From: Phragmites australis
Lineage: Eukaryota; Streptophyta; Magnoliopsida; Poales; Poaceae
Assembly (NCBI RefSeq): GCF_958298935.1
Contig: NC_084944.1
Location: 20,305,679-20,369,678, forward strand
Direction: 5' to 3'
DNA: 64,000 bases
Part shown: piece after piece, positions 45,870 through 58,443 of the stretch
How positions within the stretch are numbered: position 1 is the stretch's first letter
Layout of the letters: the number at the start of each line of letters is the position of its first letter
The notes under the pieces: generated by a model
What the model saw: only the letters and a program-made list of their open reading frames with translations
What the model was told of the DNA's origin: nothing
Database searches by the model: none
Translations under genes and position numbers: made by a program

Positions 45870-46797
45870 TTTTTTTTTTAAGAGAGAAAGACCTCGGCTT
45901 ACATTGGAAGCCAAATAAGAGTACATACACCCATTTACAAACGTTCAAAAGAAAAGCTGGGGAAGCCAGCTAACCAGATAAGTTCAAAGAAAGGCCTGAA
46001 GCGCATACAACATTGACAGGGGAAAACATGGAAGTACCACTGGAATATTACACAGGCAACCGAGGCCTTAAAGCTCGACAACATCAGAATTCAAACCCTC
46101 AACCGGAGTGAAAGGACGTATCCACTCCCTAGCCTCCATAATGGCATTGTCCACTTTGATCTTATCGTCATCTTTGAGAAGGATGATCCAACTCTGCACG
46201 AATGATATACTATGTGTAAGACTTCGTGCGGCTTGTTTGGAAACTTCCTCTCGATCACCATTTTGTTCCTGGAATGCTACATAGCCCATGGCAAACCTGC
46301 AAAAAGGAATAAGTCCAAGATTTGAGAATTCTTGAGAATACCCAGGAGCCAACTTGCCCACAAGTCAGCCACCGAGCGAGGGAAGCTGTTCCATCCAAAA
46401 ATCTCATGCACAATGCTCCATATGCACAGAGCGATCACACATCTGTAGAAGATATGATCAACTGTCTCTGGTTTACCACATAAAGCACACCTTTCACTCC
46501 CTTTCCACCCACTTTTCTTAAGAGAAGTGGCAGCAGGGAGCCTGTCAGGGAGCATTTTCCACTGAAAGATTTTAATCCTAAGAGGTAGCCTACATCGCCA
46601 AATCCTCTGAGCCTCCCTGCTCAAAACCCCCTCAAAGGTGAGGAATCTAAAAAGAGATTTGGTAGTAAATCTCCTTGATTTTTCTAAGACATGTGAGACC
46701 TCATCCTCAACCTCATTGAGATGAACCTGTTGCAATCTGCTACACAACCATTCCCACTGTGACATGTCACTTTCATTCAAGCTCCTATTGAACTGAA
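45870..46797 (-). mobile_element. 5'-truncated LINE, 3' end
   Basis: The minus strand ends in a short poly(A) (T run 45870-45879) preceded by untranslated sequence. The end of a LINE ORF2 lies at 46780-46277, continuing in another frame to 46068. It carries the zinc-binding region typical of plant LINE RT C-termini: L-P-L-R-I-K-I-F-Q-W, then C-A-L-C-G-K-P-E-T-V-D-H-I-F-Y-R-C. The RT core is missing, as usual for 5'-truncated insertions. No clear target duplication was identified. Confidence 0.85.
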
Positions 46798-46802
46798 TAT
46801 AG

Positions 46803-48729
46803 GCTTTGGTTTTCTGCTTCCTTTTCGCATTCTCTTCGAGATTTTTCGAATGCAGATTTTGCTGATTGTAGAATTGATAGGAAGAGTACCTCTGGTACTT
46901 GCTATTTCTTGGGTACCTCTCTGGTTTGTTGATCTTCTCGCAAATAATCTAGTGTTGCGTAATCTACTGCTAAAGCTGAATATGTAGTTGTTGTTACTTG
47001 TTGCTTACAGATTTTGTGGATGGTTACTACTTTGAGAGATTTTGGGTTGGATTTCAGGCGTATGCCACTTTTGTGTGATAACACCAGTACCATAAACTTA
47101 GCCAACAACCTAGTTTAACACTCCAGAACCAAACACATAGATGTGAGATTCTACTTTCTGAGAGACCATAATGAGAAGAAGGATATTGAGTGAAGCTACA
47201 TAGATACCCAACACCAGCTAGCCGATATATTAACCAAGCCTTTAGATGCTGCAAGATTTGCCTATTTGAAGGGAGAGCTTGGAGTTTGTCATCCCTATGG
47301 CATTGTGTGAGGAGTAGTTGCTCTTAGTACATTCTCTGTCTTACTTGTGTTGCATTTGCATTGCATTTCACTATGTAAGATGATCATAGTAGTTGAGCTT
47401 TGACTTGTATGTCTTTAGCATTTTCAGTTGCTAGACTTGAATTTGGCATAACTTGAGTAGTTGTGCGGAGTAATCTTTTAATGTTAAGCTCTTCTTGATT
47501 CTTGACATGAAACATTTCAAGCAAGCTAGCATTCCCTCAGATGAAATTTGGTAATTTTATGAATCATGTAGACCTTATGAAATGCTCAATTCTTGATCAC
47601 TATGTTCATAATTGCTTTGGCTTAGTTAATACTTATGTTAAGGCTAGTTTGATAGATATCTTGTTCTAGGTCTCTTGGTTCATGATAGTGGATTGGGGAA
47701 CATTACACTATATTTTTTGTCTTTATCAAATTTTATCTCATGATAGAACCTTGGGGGAACATGTGTTCCTTGTGTCACAAAGATATTACTTGACTTGATC
47801 CAGTGAAAAATTTGATAATTTGCGCAAGTTGAATAATATTGAAGAAACAAGTTTCTTGTGCTTAAATTTGATCCAATACGGTTGTCTTGAAGCCTCAAGG
47901 TGTTTGTTGTACCCAGTTGCGTGACACATTCTTGGATAAGAGACAACTTGAGGATAAAATGAAATGAAAAGGAAATGTGCCTATATGCTTAATCTTTTTA
48001 ATCACTTGATCAAACTAAATCTTGCTTTCATATGTGAGCGTTTGCAAGGCCTTCTACCATGAATTCTTGTATGCCTAATTTGAGATTGAAGTTAGTTAGT
48101 TCTTAATGCTTGTATTGCCTCGGCACGGGTGGATGCTTATGTGGTGATTGATTTTAACATGATTCGGCTATGTGAATTTAAATGCACCAACTACTTCTTC
48201 GGGTTTAGCTTGTGTAGCTTAATGTTCTTGTGCCACAGTCTCTTTTTGAGCCTTTGTGAAATTGTGAGCTTCAATTTCTCTTTCCATAACCCTTTGACGC
48301 TTCTAGCTTGTGCAAATGCTTTGTGGTATACTTATAAAAGCTCATTAGGTTTACATGTTCATACTTTGCATAATGTTTTACCTTGATGTTTGCATTGCCA
48401 AAGGGGGAGAATATGTGCAAAGAAGTGAATATGCACAAATATGCATCAACAAAGGGGGAGAAAATTTCATTTATCTAGAAATGAAAGGAGAGAAAAATGA
48501 AATATGTGCATTCATCAAGGGAGAGCATTTGTTTTTGAGCTTTTCTTGTTCTTTTGAGGTTGTGGCTTCTTTTTGCCTTTCTTCGGCCTCCTGCAACCTT
48601 TCTTATGTCAAGTGATTTTTTTTTGTTCTTTCTCCAGTTTTTTTGTCACTTGGATGAGCTTCTTTTGATTTCTTCAAACACAAATCTTTGTGTTTTGAGG
48701 GTCGTCAATGCACTCATCAAGGTGGAGAT
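46803..48729 (+). mobile_element. 3' part of a first copia copy (RNase H end and 3' untranslated region)
   Basis: From TTTGGTTTTCTGCTT onward this matches 57948-59854. It covers the RNase H end (V-V-V-T-C-C), the pol stop near 47310 and the long 3' region with purine tracts near 48397, 48449, 48515 and 48720. It runs straight into the LTR at 48730. Everything upstream in this copy is gone. Confidence 0.85.
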
Positions 48730-50156
48730 TGAGAAACCAAGTTGAAATGTGACTTGGTTTACTTGTGATGAGTGATTAACATGGGTTTTGATTTGGTTTG
48801 ATGATCTTTGTTTTTGCTTGAGATGTGCTTTGAATTGTTTGGTGTTTCAATTGAGCATTTTGATTATGTACTAACTGGAGGTGGAGTTGGAGATATGTGT
48901 TTGCTTGTCTTATGGTGCACAGGTGATGGATGCAACTTGGCGATCGACGACAGGTGATCGAGGCTAAGCGGGGTGCTTGGTTCTGGACGATCAACGGAGT
49001 CAAGGGTGATCCTAGTGGTACACATGGAGGTCAAGCAAAGCATGGAAGATGGATGGAGACAGCATGTTGACAAAGTCAAGCGAAAGGGATGCCCATGCAA
49101 CTGATAAGGCAGCCTAAGGGATCGGGAGCGGGAGAGACTTGCCGGTGTTCAGGATCACAAGACGGAGTACATGTATTGACACTAGAGCGCTTGCTTAAGG
49201 TGTAAGCAAGTGGTGAGTCACACTTTGAGAGCGTGCTAGGGTTTTGACGGTTTGGCCTCTAAACTGTGGCAAGTCTGGAGGAGTACGTGACACCATCACG
49301 AAGCTTGTGTCGAGGTGAAGCTAAGTCATGAAGGCGCCGCGGTCGTCCGATGAATAGAGAAGAAAATGGACCAAAATACCCTCGGTGGTAGGTAGGTGTT
49401 TACTACAAGAGAGTGGTATTTTGGCAAAAAGCTAGGAAACTTAGGGATCAAGTTTTCTAGACCTATAAATAGATAGGTAGGGCTATGGGAGGATTTGAAC
49501 CAGCCATCTTGAGGCTCCTGTGCTATCCATATGAGAGCTATTGAGGTAGGGTTTTAGAGAAGAAGAGGATGAGTGCTTAGCCTATGTATTGGGTGAGAGT
49601 TTTGTGAGGAGAAATCTTGTAGTCCACCTAAAATTATGCTGACCTCTACTATAATGAAGTTCCTTTTTCTATATGTTATTGTGCTCACCTCATTCTAGTC
49701 TCCTTCTATTGGTTCCCTTGTAAGTTTGCAAGTTTTTCGGTTTTCCGTTGTGATTTTCTTTTTGATTTTTGGGCTGAATTTTCAGCACCTTGTGAAGTTG
49801 CTCTTCTTGTTGCTAGAGGCATAAAATTCACATACACATGAATATGTGATGGGGTCTTACATCCCTTGCTCTAAATCATCAATTTGGAGAGTTTTTTCAC
49901 CCAGTAATAAAATTTTCTTTGGATCTAAGGTTTCTTTCTTAAAGTGCGTTCTATTTGTGTGATGACTCTTGGGATGAGTTTCAATGGAAACTAGGGTTCA
50001 CATACACCCATGAGAGCCATACCTTCTGTAGATATTTTCGTAGCGACTTGTTTCTCTCTAGTTTTTCTTCTGCTCTTTTTTTGAGGTGTGTTGGGTGATA
50101 AAATAGGAGAAGGACATCCATTTCACCCCCCTCTAGTCACCATTCTCGGTCCTACA
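48730..50156 (+). mobile_element. shared LTR of the copia tandem (1427 bp)
   Basis: Starts TGAGAAACCAAG after GGTGGAGAT and ends CCTACA. It matches 59855-61303 throughout. It is followed by a Met primer-binding site, so it acts as the 5' LTR of the downstream copy while also being the 3' LTR of the upstream remnant. Confidence 0.8.
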
Positions 50157-50158
50157 AT

Positions 50159-50170
50159 TGGTATCAGAAC
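50159..50170 (+). other. primer-binding site (initiator Met tRNA)
   Basis: TGGTATCAGAAC, two bases after the LTR, one mismatch from the common TGGTATCAGAGC. Confidence 0.85.
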
Positions 50171-50219
50171 ATGTTTGATCACTTGTTAACTTTAACATGC
50201 TTTGTGATCCGTAGGTGAC

Positions 50220-52449
50220 ATGGAGAGAAGTGGAAAGATTCCTTTGTTCGATGGGCGTGATTTTTTGTACTAGAAGGTGCGCATGGAGGCTTATCTTCTA
50301 AGCTAAGGAAGTGCATTCTGGGAAATAGTTGATTCCAACTATGAGATCTCTGCTGCTTGCACAACTCAGGTTCAAATAGAATAGTATGAGGCCAACGACA
50401 AGGCTAGAAATATTTTGTTCACAAGCCTAAGTCAGAATGAGTTTGACACGGTCCAACACCTCCGTACTCCCGAGAAATCTGGACTACTCTGATTGTCTTT
50501 TATGAAGGCACTAATTAGATTAAGGCCAGACGTCAAAGCACATACAACTAAGAGTATCAAATGTTTTTGCAAGGGCCCGATGAATCTTTGGATGCTACGG
50601 TTGCTCGTTTTGATAGAATAGTGAGCAACCTTGATCTACTGGTGTTTTGTCCTACTCTGATCATGAGAGGGCTATCAAGCTTCTCTATGCTTTGGATCAT
50701 AGCATATGAGTGAAGATCTTGAGCATTTAAGAGTCTCCAAGTTGTGACACATTGACTTGTGATGAGCTCTTCAGCAAGGTTAAGTCCACCGAGATAGCCA
50801 AGGCGGCTTGGATTAGTATTGGAAACCCCCTATCTCAGAACATGGTGTTGGTTTTTGGACCTCGTGATAGCAGTTAGTCTGCATCTGGCTTTTCTTGTGC
50901 TAACACTTCATCGAGTGGTTTTGCTTTATCTTCTTTGGTTTCTATCACAGAGGAGCAAATGGTGGCACTTGATGATGAGGACATTGCTCTCATTGTGAAG
51001 AAGTTCACTCGCTTCTACATCAATCATCGAGAACGGAGGAGGGGTGGTTCCAGTGCTTGCTTTGAGTGTGATGACACCACCCACTTCAAGGAGGACTGTC
51101 CCAAGCTCAAGAAGAGGGAGGACAGTGACCACGACTACAACAAGCACAAGAAGAAGAACAAGAGGCCCTTCTTCAAGAAGAACCGTGACAAGATGGCCAA
51201 AAAGACAGCCAATGCAGCTTCGAGGATGTTCATGACGGCTCTCAGTGACATCGACACCTCTTCAAGTGAGGAGGAGAGCTCAGAGGAGAATGAACCACAA
51301 GCAAAGAAAAAGAAGAAGGCCAAGGACTTCACTAGCCTCTGCTTCATGGCGGGCAACAACAACAGCGACCTTGAGCTTGATACCTCAGAGGTATCACCTT
51401 CCTACGACTAGCTTTCCATCCAAGTAGACACCTTATGCTCCGTTAGCCAAGATAGGTTACTCAAGAAAGTTGTACGTGAGTTGAAGGAACTTAGGCCTAA
51501 GTATGAGCCTGTGTCTACTAAACTTGCATTGCTTAGGTCTAGGTCTGATGATGAGTGTGAGAGTTGCTCTTTGGTCATGGATGAACTTGCCGAGCTTCTG
51601 GTTGTGCATGCTAAAGTCGCCAGTCAGCTTGAGGGTGCCAAGAATAAGCTTCTTGAGGTGGATTCTAGGTCTACTCTCTTAGGTGTTTGTAAGAATTGCT
51701 CTTTGATTGAAAAGAATGTTGAACTGAAAGACAAGCACCTTAAAGAGCTAGAATCTAGATTGGAGAGTGCTGGGTGTTCGAAGGATGTGCAGCCAAATTG
51801 TTCCACCTGCATAGTCTTTCAGGACAAGCTCAGCTGGGTTAAAGGGCATGTGTAGAAGCTTTTGACAGAAAATGAGTACCTTCTTTCTCTAGTGGAGAAG
51901 TGCTCAGAGGGCAAAGGGAGGATGAACTTGATCTTGGCCAAGACCAAGATATGTGCCAACAAGGCGGGTTTGGCTCTTGGGTTCGGTTTTGAGAGAGTTG
52001 CTCACACCAGTTCTAGCAAGACTATTTTCACTGCATCCGTTACCCTAGAGTCTGAAAAAGCCAAAGTCAGTGTCACTCCACAACTTAAGAAACTCATTCC
52101 TCAACCCACCAAGAAGAAGTCAGTACCACAACCCAAGAGAGCTCCACAGCCAAAGGTGAGAGCCCCTATGAGAGATTCCAGAGTGACCGGTAGTCGAGTC
52201 CCCAAGAGACGCTACTTTTGTACCTACTGCAGAGAGAGGGTCACATGGTTGGGTTTTGCTTTCGCCATAGGAGAGATGAGAGGCGTGAGTGGGAGTGGAG
52301 TACCCAGGAAATATACCACCCCTCTGTTGGTGTACATGAGCCTTTTCCTCGCTCCTACCAACAAGTCTCTAGTGCTTTTCAGTCTCTTCCTAGAGGCGGT
52401 GCCCGGTGTTGATTTTACCATGATTCATATGGTTTTGATCCATGTGTAA
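50220..52449 (+). pseudogene. Gag of the Sirevirus-like copia element
   Basis: The ATG at 50220 opens M-E-R-S-G-K-I-P-L-F-D-G-R-D-F, a copia gag start, quickly broken by TAG. A CX2CX4HX4C knuckle (C-F-E-C-D-D-T-T-H-F-K-E-D-C) is at about 51058-51100, followed by Lys- and Glu-rich tracts. A long helical extension (51481-51855; L-K-D-K-H-L-K-E-L-E) leads to a second knuckle-like C-T-Y-C-R-E-R-G-H-M near 52216-52245. The extended gag with coiled coil and second finger is typical of Sireviruses. A frameshift in the second finger and several stops break it. Confidence 0.8.
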
Positions 52450-52455
52450 GAGACT

Positions 52456-53587
52456 TTGAGTAACGGTAGAGTAAAGGCTAAAGGTATGGTAAAGGTGAGT
52501 GAGAGCTTCACTCTTAAGGATGTGGTTTTGGTGGAGTATCTGGGATACAATTTTCTCTCTGTATCTCAGTTGTTGGATGAGGACTTGGAAGTGTGCTTCA
52601 AGCGTAATACTTCTCGAGTTCTTGATTCTTCTAGCGTTTTGGTTTGCAAGATTTCTAGAGTTGGGAGAGTTTTTGGAGCCGATTTTTTTGAGTCTTTTGG
52701 TTATTCTCGATGTTTAATCGCCCAACCTTCTTCTGAGCTTTAGATGTGGCATAGGAGACTAGGGCACATGAGTTTTGATTTGCTTACTCGTTTGAGTGCC
52801 TTAGGTTTGATCCGAGGATTACCCAAGCTGAAGTTTGAGAAGAACCTTGCTTGTGCTCCTTGTCGGCATGGCAAGATGGTTGCTACTCCTCACCCACCAA
52901 TCAATCTGGTGATGACTGAACAACCGGGAGAACTTCTCCATATGGACATTGTTGGTCCTTCCTGGGTTCGTTCAGCGGGTGGGAAGTGGTATGTACTTGT
53001 CATTGTTGAGGATTTCTCTCGCCACTCTTGGGTCTTCTTTCTTGTGAGCAAGGATGAAGTGTTCTCATACTTTCGGAGCTTGGCTTTGAGATTGTTCAAG
53101 GAACTCCTTGGTGCATTGAAAGCAATTCGCAGTAATAATGCCACCGAGTTCAAGTACTATCTCTTTGATGCTTTCTATCTTGAGCATGGCATTGAGCATC
53201 AATTTTCTATCCCACATGTTCCTCAGCAGAATGGCATGGTTGAGAGAAAGAATCAGACTTTGGTGGAGATCGCTAGGACGATCCTCGATGAGCATAGGAC
53301 TCCTAGAAAATTTTAGGCTGAGGCCATTAGCACAGCATGCTACATCTCAAATCCAATTTTCTTGCCCTCGATCTTGAATTTGACTTCTTATGAATTGTGC
53401 TTTGTGAGGAAGCCGAAAGTTTCGCATTTGAGAATTTTCGGTTGTCGGTGCTTCATCCTAAAGAGTAGCAATGTTGACAAGTTCGAGTCGCATTCTTCCG
53501 ATGACATTTTCTTGGGTATTCTCTTCATAGTCACTCTTATAGGGTTTTTAATCTTGACACTAACATCATTATGGAGTCATGTGATGT
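52456..53587 (+). pseudogene. protease remnant and integrase of the copia element
   Basis: 52456-52743 is the C-terminal part of the protease (L-G-Y-N-F-L-S-V-S-Q-L-L). The D-S-G active-site segment normally found upstream is absent, as if gag and protease had been joined by a deletion near 52450. The integrase begins W-H-R-R-L-G-H-M (52747) with C-A-P-C. The core has H-M-D-I-V-G-P (about 52940), R-S-N-N-A-T-E-F (53128-53151) and P-Q-Q-N-G-M-V-E-R-K-N. The second catalytic Asp is replaced by Asn (AAT at 53134-53136). A TAG at 53314-53316 and later shifts precede the solo LTR insertion. Confidence 0.85.
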
Positions 53588-56521
53588 TGTCACACCCGGT
53601 TTTAAGACCAAAACCAAATGTAAACTATATATATGCCAGGATCAGTTTACACATACATATAGCGATGTCATTAGTGGATAACAGATACAATGCTCATATT
53701 ACAATGTTATTTATTACAAAATGATCACACGGGTCAAAACAAAATTACATAGTAGCAGAACAGAAAACACAGCGCAGCTCCACACCACAGGCAGTCGACC
53801 GAAAGCACTACAAGCCTAGACCTCTGTATCGTCTTTAGGATATTCTTCATAAGCTTCACCTTCTGAAAAAGTAAGCGTGGGTATTTTCAATACTCAGAAA
53901 GTGGGGGAAAGTATGACATGGAGGATTAAACCAAGGTTTCCTATTCTCTAGGGTTTTATTTGCATAAAGCAAAATTTGCCTAAAGCTACAGAAAAAAGCA
54001 GTTTTATTTTAAAAAGGAAAGAAGTACAAAAGATTTTCTTTTACATCCAAGAATCCATTTATATCTCAACCATGGAAAACATCCACCTAACTAATCATCT
54101 GAGGGTCTATGCCGCTCATAACCGTGAGCACGGCTGAATATTCAGTTTGACACTCTACAGAATTTGTACAATTTACCCACGAGTCGTGATCATCTCTTTT
54201 TGCCGGTACCCGTCGGTACCTTACACACTTACTGGGTGTGCACCAAGAGATCACTACGAGGCCTTTCTAAAGAGTCTCCCAGTATGTACTCGCCCATTGA
54301 GGTTTCACCGCCATACATAACTGAAGTAACCCTCCACTCCAGAAGCCTTCTCTTGTGTCAAGTAGAATCGGGAAGTACCCCTTCCTTCTCTACACATCCA
54401 ACTGTTTCACACACCACTGGGAGAACATCTAGTTACTTAGCCAAGCCGTACCATATAGGTCTCGTGGCTGTACTGTTGTCATGTGTGGTCGCTCCACGAA
54501 CCGGTCCTTAACCTGGTTTGGGCAAGAACATCAACAGGTACACACCAACATACCCTTCTTGCCCAAAACCTAGATTCCTTGTTGTTGATTCCCTTAACAA
54601 CATCAATTACCATAGCATACTTTCTATCTCAACTTTTAGTTTATAGCTTATGATTCAACACCTATATACTACATGTTTATCTAAAAGCATGGCTAAGCAT
54701 AAACATGATATTACTGAGAAATAAGCATCTATAAGAGTAAAGCCTTTATATAAAACTAGTGTTTGCTATACTACCCATTTCACCACAAAAGCAGCATGCA
54801 TGTTTTGTAAAGTCTCAATTTAAATAAAAACTGGGCTCACAACATGGTCAAGACACTTGCCTTCGTCAAGGTGATGCACAGTTCCTTTAAATTCCTCTTC
54901 CTGGAAATTCTCGAACTGCTCTTGAATTGAATCGTCTACACGAGCACATAATCAACTATAAGAATAGTACACTAGGTAGTACTAAAACTAGATAAAATCT
55001 TATAAAAAGATTCTACACATTGCTACGTGAATATGAGCACAAAGATCACCTAAATCGGAGCTACGGACAAAAAGTTATCAGCATTTGAAGTTATAGGGGT
55101 CTTTCTGTAAATTTTACTTATTAGCAGAGAATAAACCAATTATTTTTACATTGAAAATATTTTTTATTGCGCAACAACGAAGTCATAAATCAGAAATGAA
55201 TTATTTTGTGAAGAAAATCCCGCTTGGACCACATCCACCGGGCGGTGAACCGGGGAGACCCCTCGGTCCACGGGTCCGCCATGGACTGATGGCTCTGGGA
55301 AGGGCTCGGGCCGGCGGCCGGCGGCCGTAGGGTGACCGGAGTTGGACGGACAGGGACTCCGGTAGCCGGGATGCTCTAGCGAGTGGTGGAAAATGGCGAG
55401 GAGGGGCCGACGAGCTCACCTCAAGCAACGAGGAGGTCGGAGAGGAGTCGGGGTGGCCGGGCGACGGTGAGGACGCTGGCTGCAGTCGGTGAGGCGGCGG
55501 GAGGGGTGCTCCGGTGACCAAACGACAACGGCAAGTCACGGGACCCACTCCGGGGACACCTGCAGAGATGGAGAGCGGGTCAATTCGACCAGAGGCTAGG
55601 CGGATGAGAAGAACGGCGGTGGCAGAGCTCCTCACCGGAACCGAAGAAGAAGAGGCAGGCGACGGTGATTTGAGTAGGGAAAAAGGTGTGTGCAGGTACA
55701 AAAATACGTGGAACCTCGTTGAGAAGGAGGAGGGTGCCTTAAATAGAGGGAAGGGCGAGCAGAGTGGCCAGAATTTGAAGTAGAAGGGGCGGCGGCCATG
55801 GCTTTGATAGCCGGTGGTTTCCCACTTTAATTATGCAATAGAGAGGGGGAAAAGAGGGGGAAACAGTCGAGGGGGCCTTGATGGGGCTTAAGTGCTCGGA
55901 TCCGGTCGTTATAGGAAGAGGAGGGAGCGCGAGAAAGAAGAAACGACCAGCGGCCGGATGAAGCTCAGGCGCGTCCAGAGGAAGGAGAAGAGGAGCCGGA
56001 GCGGCGGCTCAGCTCGGCTGGCGCGGCTCGACTGGCATGGCTCAGCTTGAGCTGGGCCCACTGGTCAATGAGGGCGGGGGTGCCTCAGGCGGGCAGGCTA
56101 GCTCGGGAAGGTGGGCCTGGCCCGCATGGAGAGAAAGGGAGGGGAAAGCGGCTTGGGCTTCGGCCCAAGAGAGAGAGGGAGATGAAAAAGAGGTTTTGGG
56201 CCGAGATTTGAAGGGGTTTTGGCAGTTTAAAATTCTTTTACTTCTCTTTTTATTTCTTTTTTAATTTTATTTCTAATTCAAATCTAAACCGAATTCAAAC
56301 GAGTTTTTGAAACATTTTTCACCCAAAAATTCTAGAGAGTGAGAAAAAGGGGCCTACTGCAACTACAGAGCCAGCATGAATGCAACAAATCAAAATATAA
56401 CCTAAGTTATTTATTTTTTACTTATGAAAATATCATTTAAACCCTATGATAATGGTGATGGTGTCACTAATTTGTGGGGAAAATTTTAATAATTCACAAA
56501 ACTGGAAATTAGGGTGTTATA
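53588..56521 (+). mobile_element. solo LTR (2934 bp) inside the copia element
   Basis: Begins TGTCACACCC and ends GGGTGTTATA, decayed forms of a TGTAACACCC/GGGTGTTACA pair. It is flanked by the 5-bp duplication gatgt (53583-53587 and 56522-56526). No gag or pol and no second LTR copy lies inside, so it is a solo LTR. Such long LTRs with these ends are typical of Tekay/Del-type gypsy elements, from memory. 55200-56200 is GC-rich with purine tracts; long frames there look incidental. Confidence 0.85.
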
Positions 56522-58443
56522 GATGTAACCTTTGATGAATCAAACACCTGTGCTAGTTCTGTCTTTGAGTGTGCAGGTGATCAGGAGATGAGTGAGAGCA
56601 TCTTTGTAGATGGCTACCTTCCAACTCTCGGTGATGACGAGGATGATCCACTACTTCCCTCGACCACACCTGCTTCAGAGCTGGCTCCTGCTTCTTCTAC
56701 TCCAATAAAGAGTCCTACAGCATCTACATCCACTTCAGCTACTCTCGAGTCTGCACCAACTGTATTTGAAGGGGAGGTTCTTTCACGACATGAGGCCCCT
56801 CAATACATTCAACGACGACATCCTACACACATGATGATCGGAGATCTTGATAAGAGGCCAACGAGGTCCAAGTCTACTTCTGATGCTCATTTTACTAATT
56901 CTGCATTTGTTGCTTCTTTTGAGCTCCATGATGTTGGACATGTACTTTCTGATTCGAGTTGGGTCAATGCCATGCATGAAGAGTTAAAAAACTTTGAGAG
57001 AAACTAAGTTTGGATCCTATTAGAGTCACCCCCAAATGTTCACACCATAAAAACCAAATAGGTTTCCAAAAATAAGGGGAGGATGGGTCTGTAGTGAGAA
57101 ACAAGGCTAGACTAGTGGCTCAGGGTTTCACTCAGGTAGAGAGGATAGACTTTAGAGAGACCTTTGCACTAGTAGCTAGACTAGAAGCCATTAGGATCCT
57201 CCTTGTATTTGCGGCATCCTAAGGTTTCAAGTTGTATCAAATGGATGTCAAGAGTGCTTTCCTTAATGGTTTCATAGAGGAAGAGGTCTATGTCAAGCAA
57301 CCCCCATGCTTTGAGCACCTCAAGTACCCTCATAGAGTATACAAGCTTCAGAAAGCTTTGTATGGGCTTAACCAGGAGCCTAGGGCTTGGTATGATAGGC
57401 TTAGATCTTTCTTGCTAGGGTATGGGTATATAATGGGGTCAGCTGATAAAACTTTATTCACTCTCAGGCATGGCAGTGATTTCTTACTTGTTCAAATTTA
57501 TGTGGATGATATCATTTTTCGAGCATCTTCTCATGCACTTGTGGTCAAGTTTGCAAAAGCTATGAGCAGGGAGTTTGAGATGTCAATGATGGACGAGCTA
57601 AACTTCTTCCTTGGACTGCAAATCAAGCAATACAAGCAAGGCACATTCGTCTACCAGAAGAAGTACACCAAGGATTTGCTGAAGAAGTTCGACATGAGCG
57701 ATGTGAAGCCCTTGGCGACACCGATGACTACCTAGACCGTACTTGATCCAGATGAAGATGGCTAGGAGGTAGACCAGAGGGAGTATAGGAGCATGATTAG
57801 CTCTCTCCTGAACCTGACGGCGATGAGACCCGGCATCCACTTTGCCATCTGCTTGTGTGCTCACTTCCAGGCTTCACCGAGGACGTCTCACCGCCAAGTG
57901 GTGAAACGCATTATGAGGTATCTCAAGCACACACTCGAGTATGGGATTTGGTTTTCTGCTTTCTCTTTGAAGTTTTTCGAATGCAGATTTTGCTGGTTGT
58001 AGAATTGACAAAAAAAAGTACCTCTGCCACTTGTCATTTCTTAGGTACCTCTCTGGTTTGTTGGTCTTCTCGCAAACAGTCTAGCGTTGCGCAGTCTACT
58101 ACTGAAGTTGAATATGTAGTTGCTGCTAGCTGTTGCTCACAGATTTTTTTAGATGGTTGCTACTCTGAGGCATTTTTGGGTTGGATTTCAGAAGTGTGCC
58201 ACTTTTGTGTGACAACACCAATGCCATAAGCTTAGCCAAAAACCCAGTTTAACACTCCAGAACCAAACACACAGATGTGAGATTTCACTTTCTAAGAGAC
58301 CATAATAAGAAGGAAGATATTGAGTGGAGCTACATAGATAACCAACACCAGCTAGCCGATATATTCACCAATCCTCTAGATGTTGCAAGATTTGCCTATT
58401 TCAGAGGAGAGCTTGGAGTTTATCATCCCTATGACATTATGTG
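56522..58443 (+). pseudogene. RT and RNase H of the copia element
   Basis: Continues after the solo LTR with a Ser/Thr/Pro-rich spacer (56588-56790). The RT includes F-K-L-Y-Q-M-D-V-K-S-A-F-L-N-G (57225-57270), Y-G-L-N-Q-E-P-R-A-W-Y and the active site Y-V-D-D (57499-57510). RNase H follows with V-A-Q-S-T-T-E-V-E-Y-V-V-A-A (about 58080) and pol ends near 58443. The YVDD is intact, but stops in 57004-57230 and a TAG at 57733-57735 break the frame. Confidence 0.9.

Noticed and set aside
55201..55701. A 166-codon minus-strand frame rich in Pro, Ser and Arg
   Set aside because: It lies in the GC-rich part of a solo LTR, where long frames arise by composition. No domain or start context was recognised.
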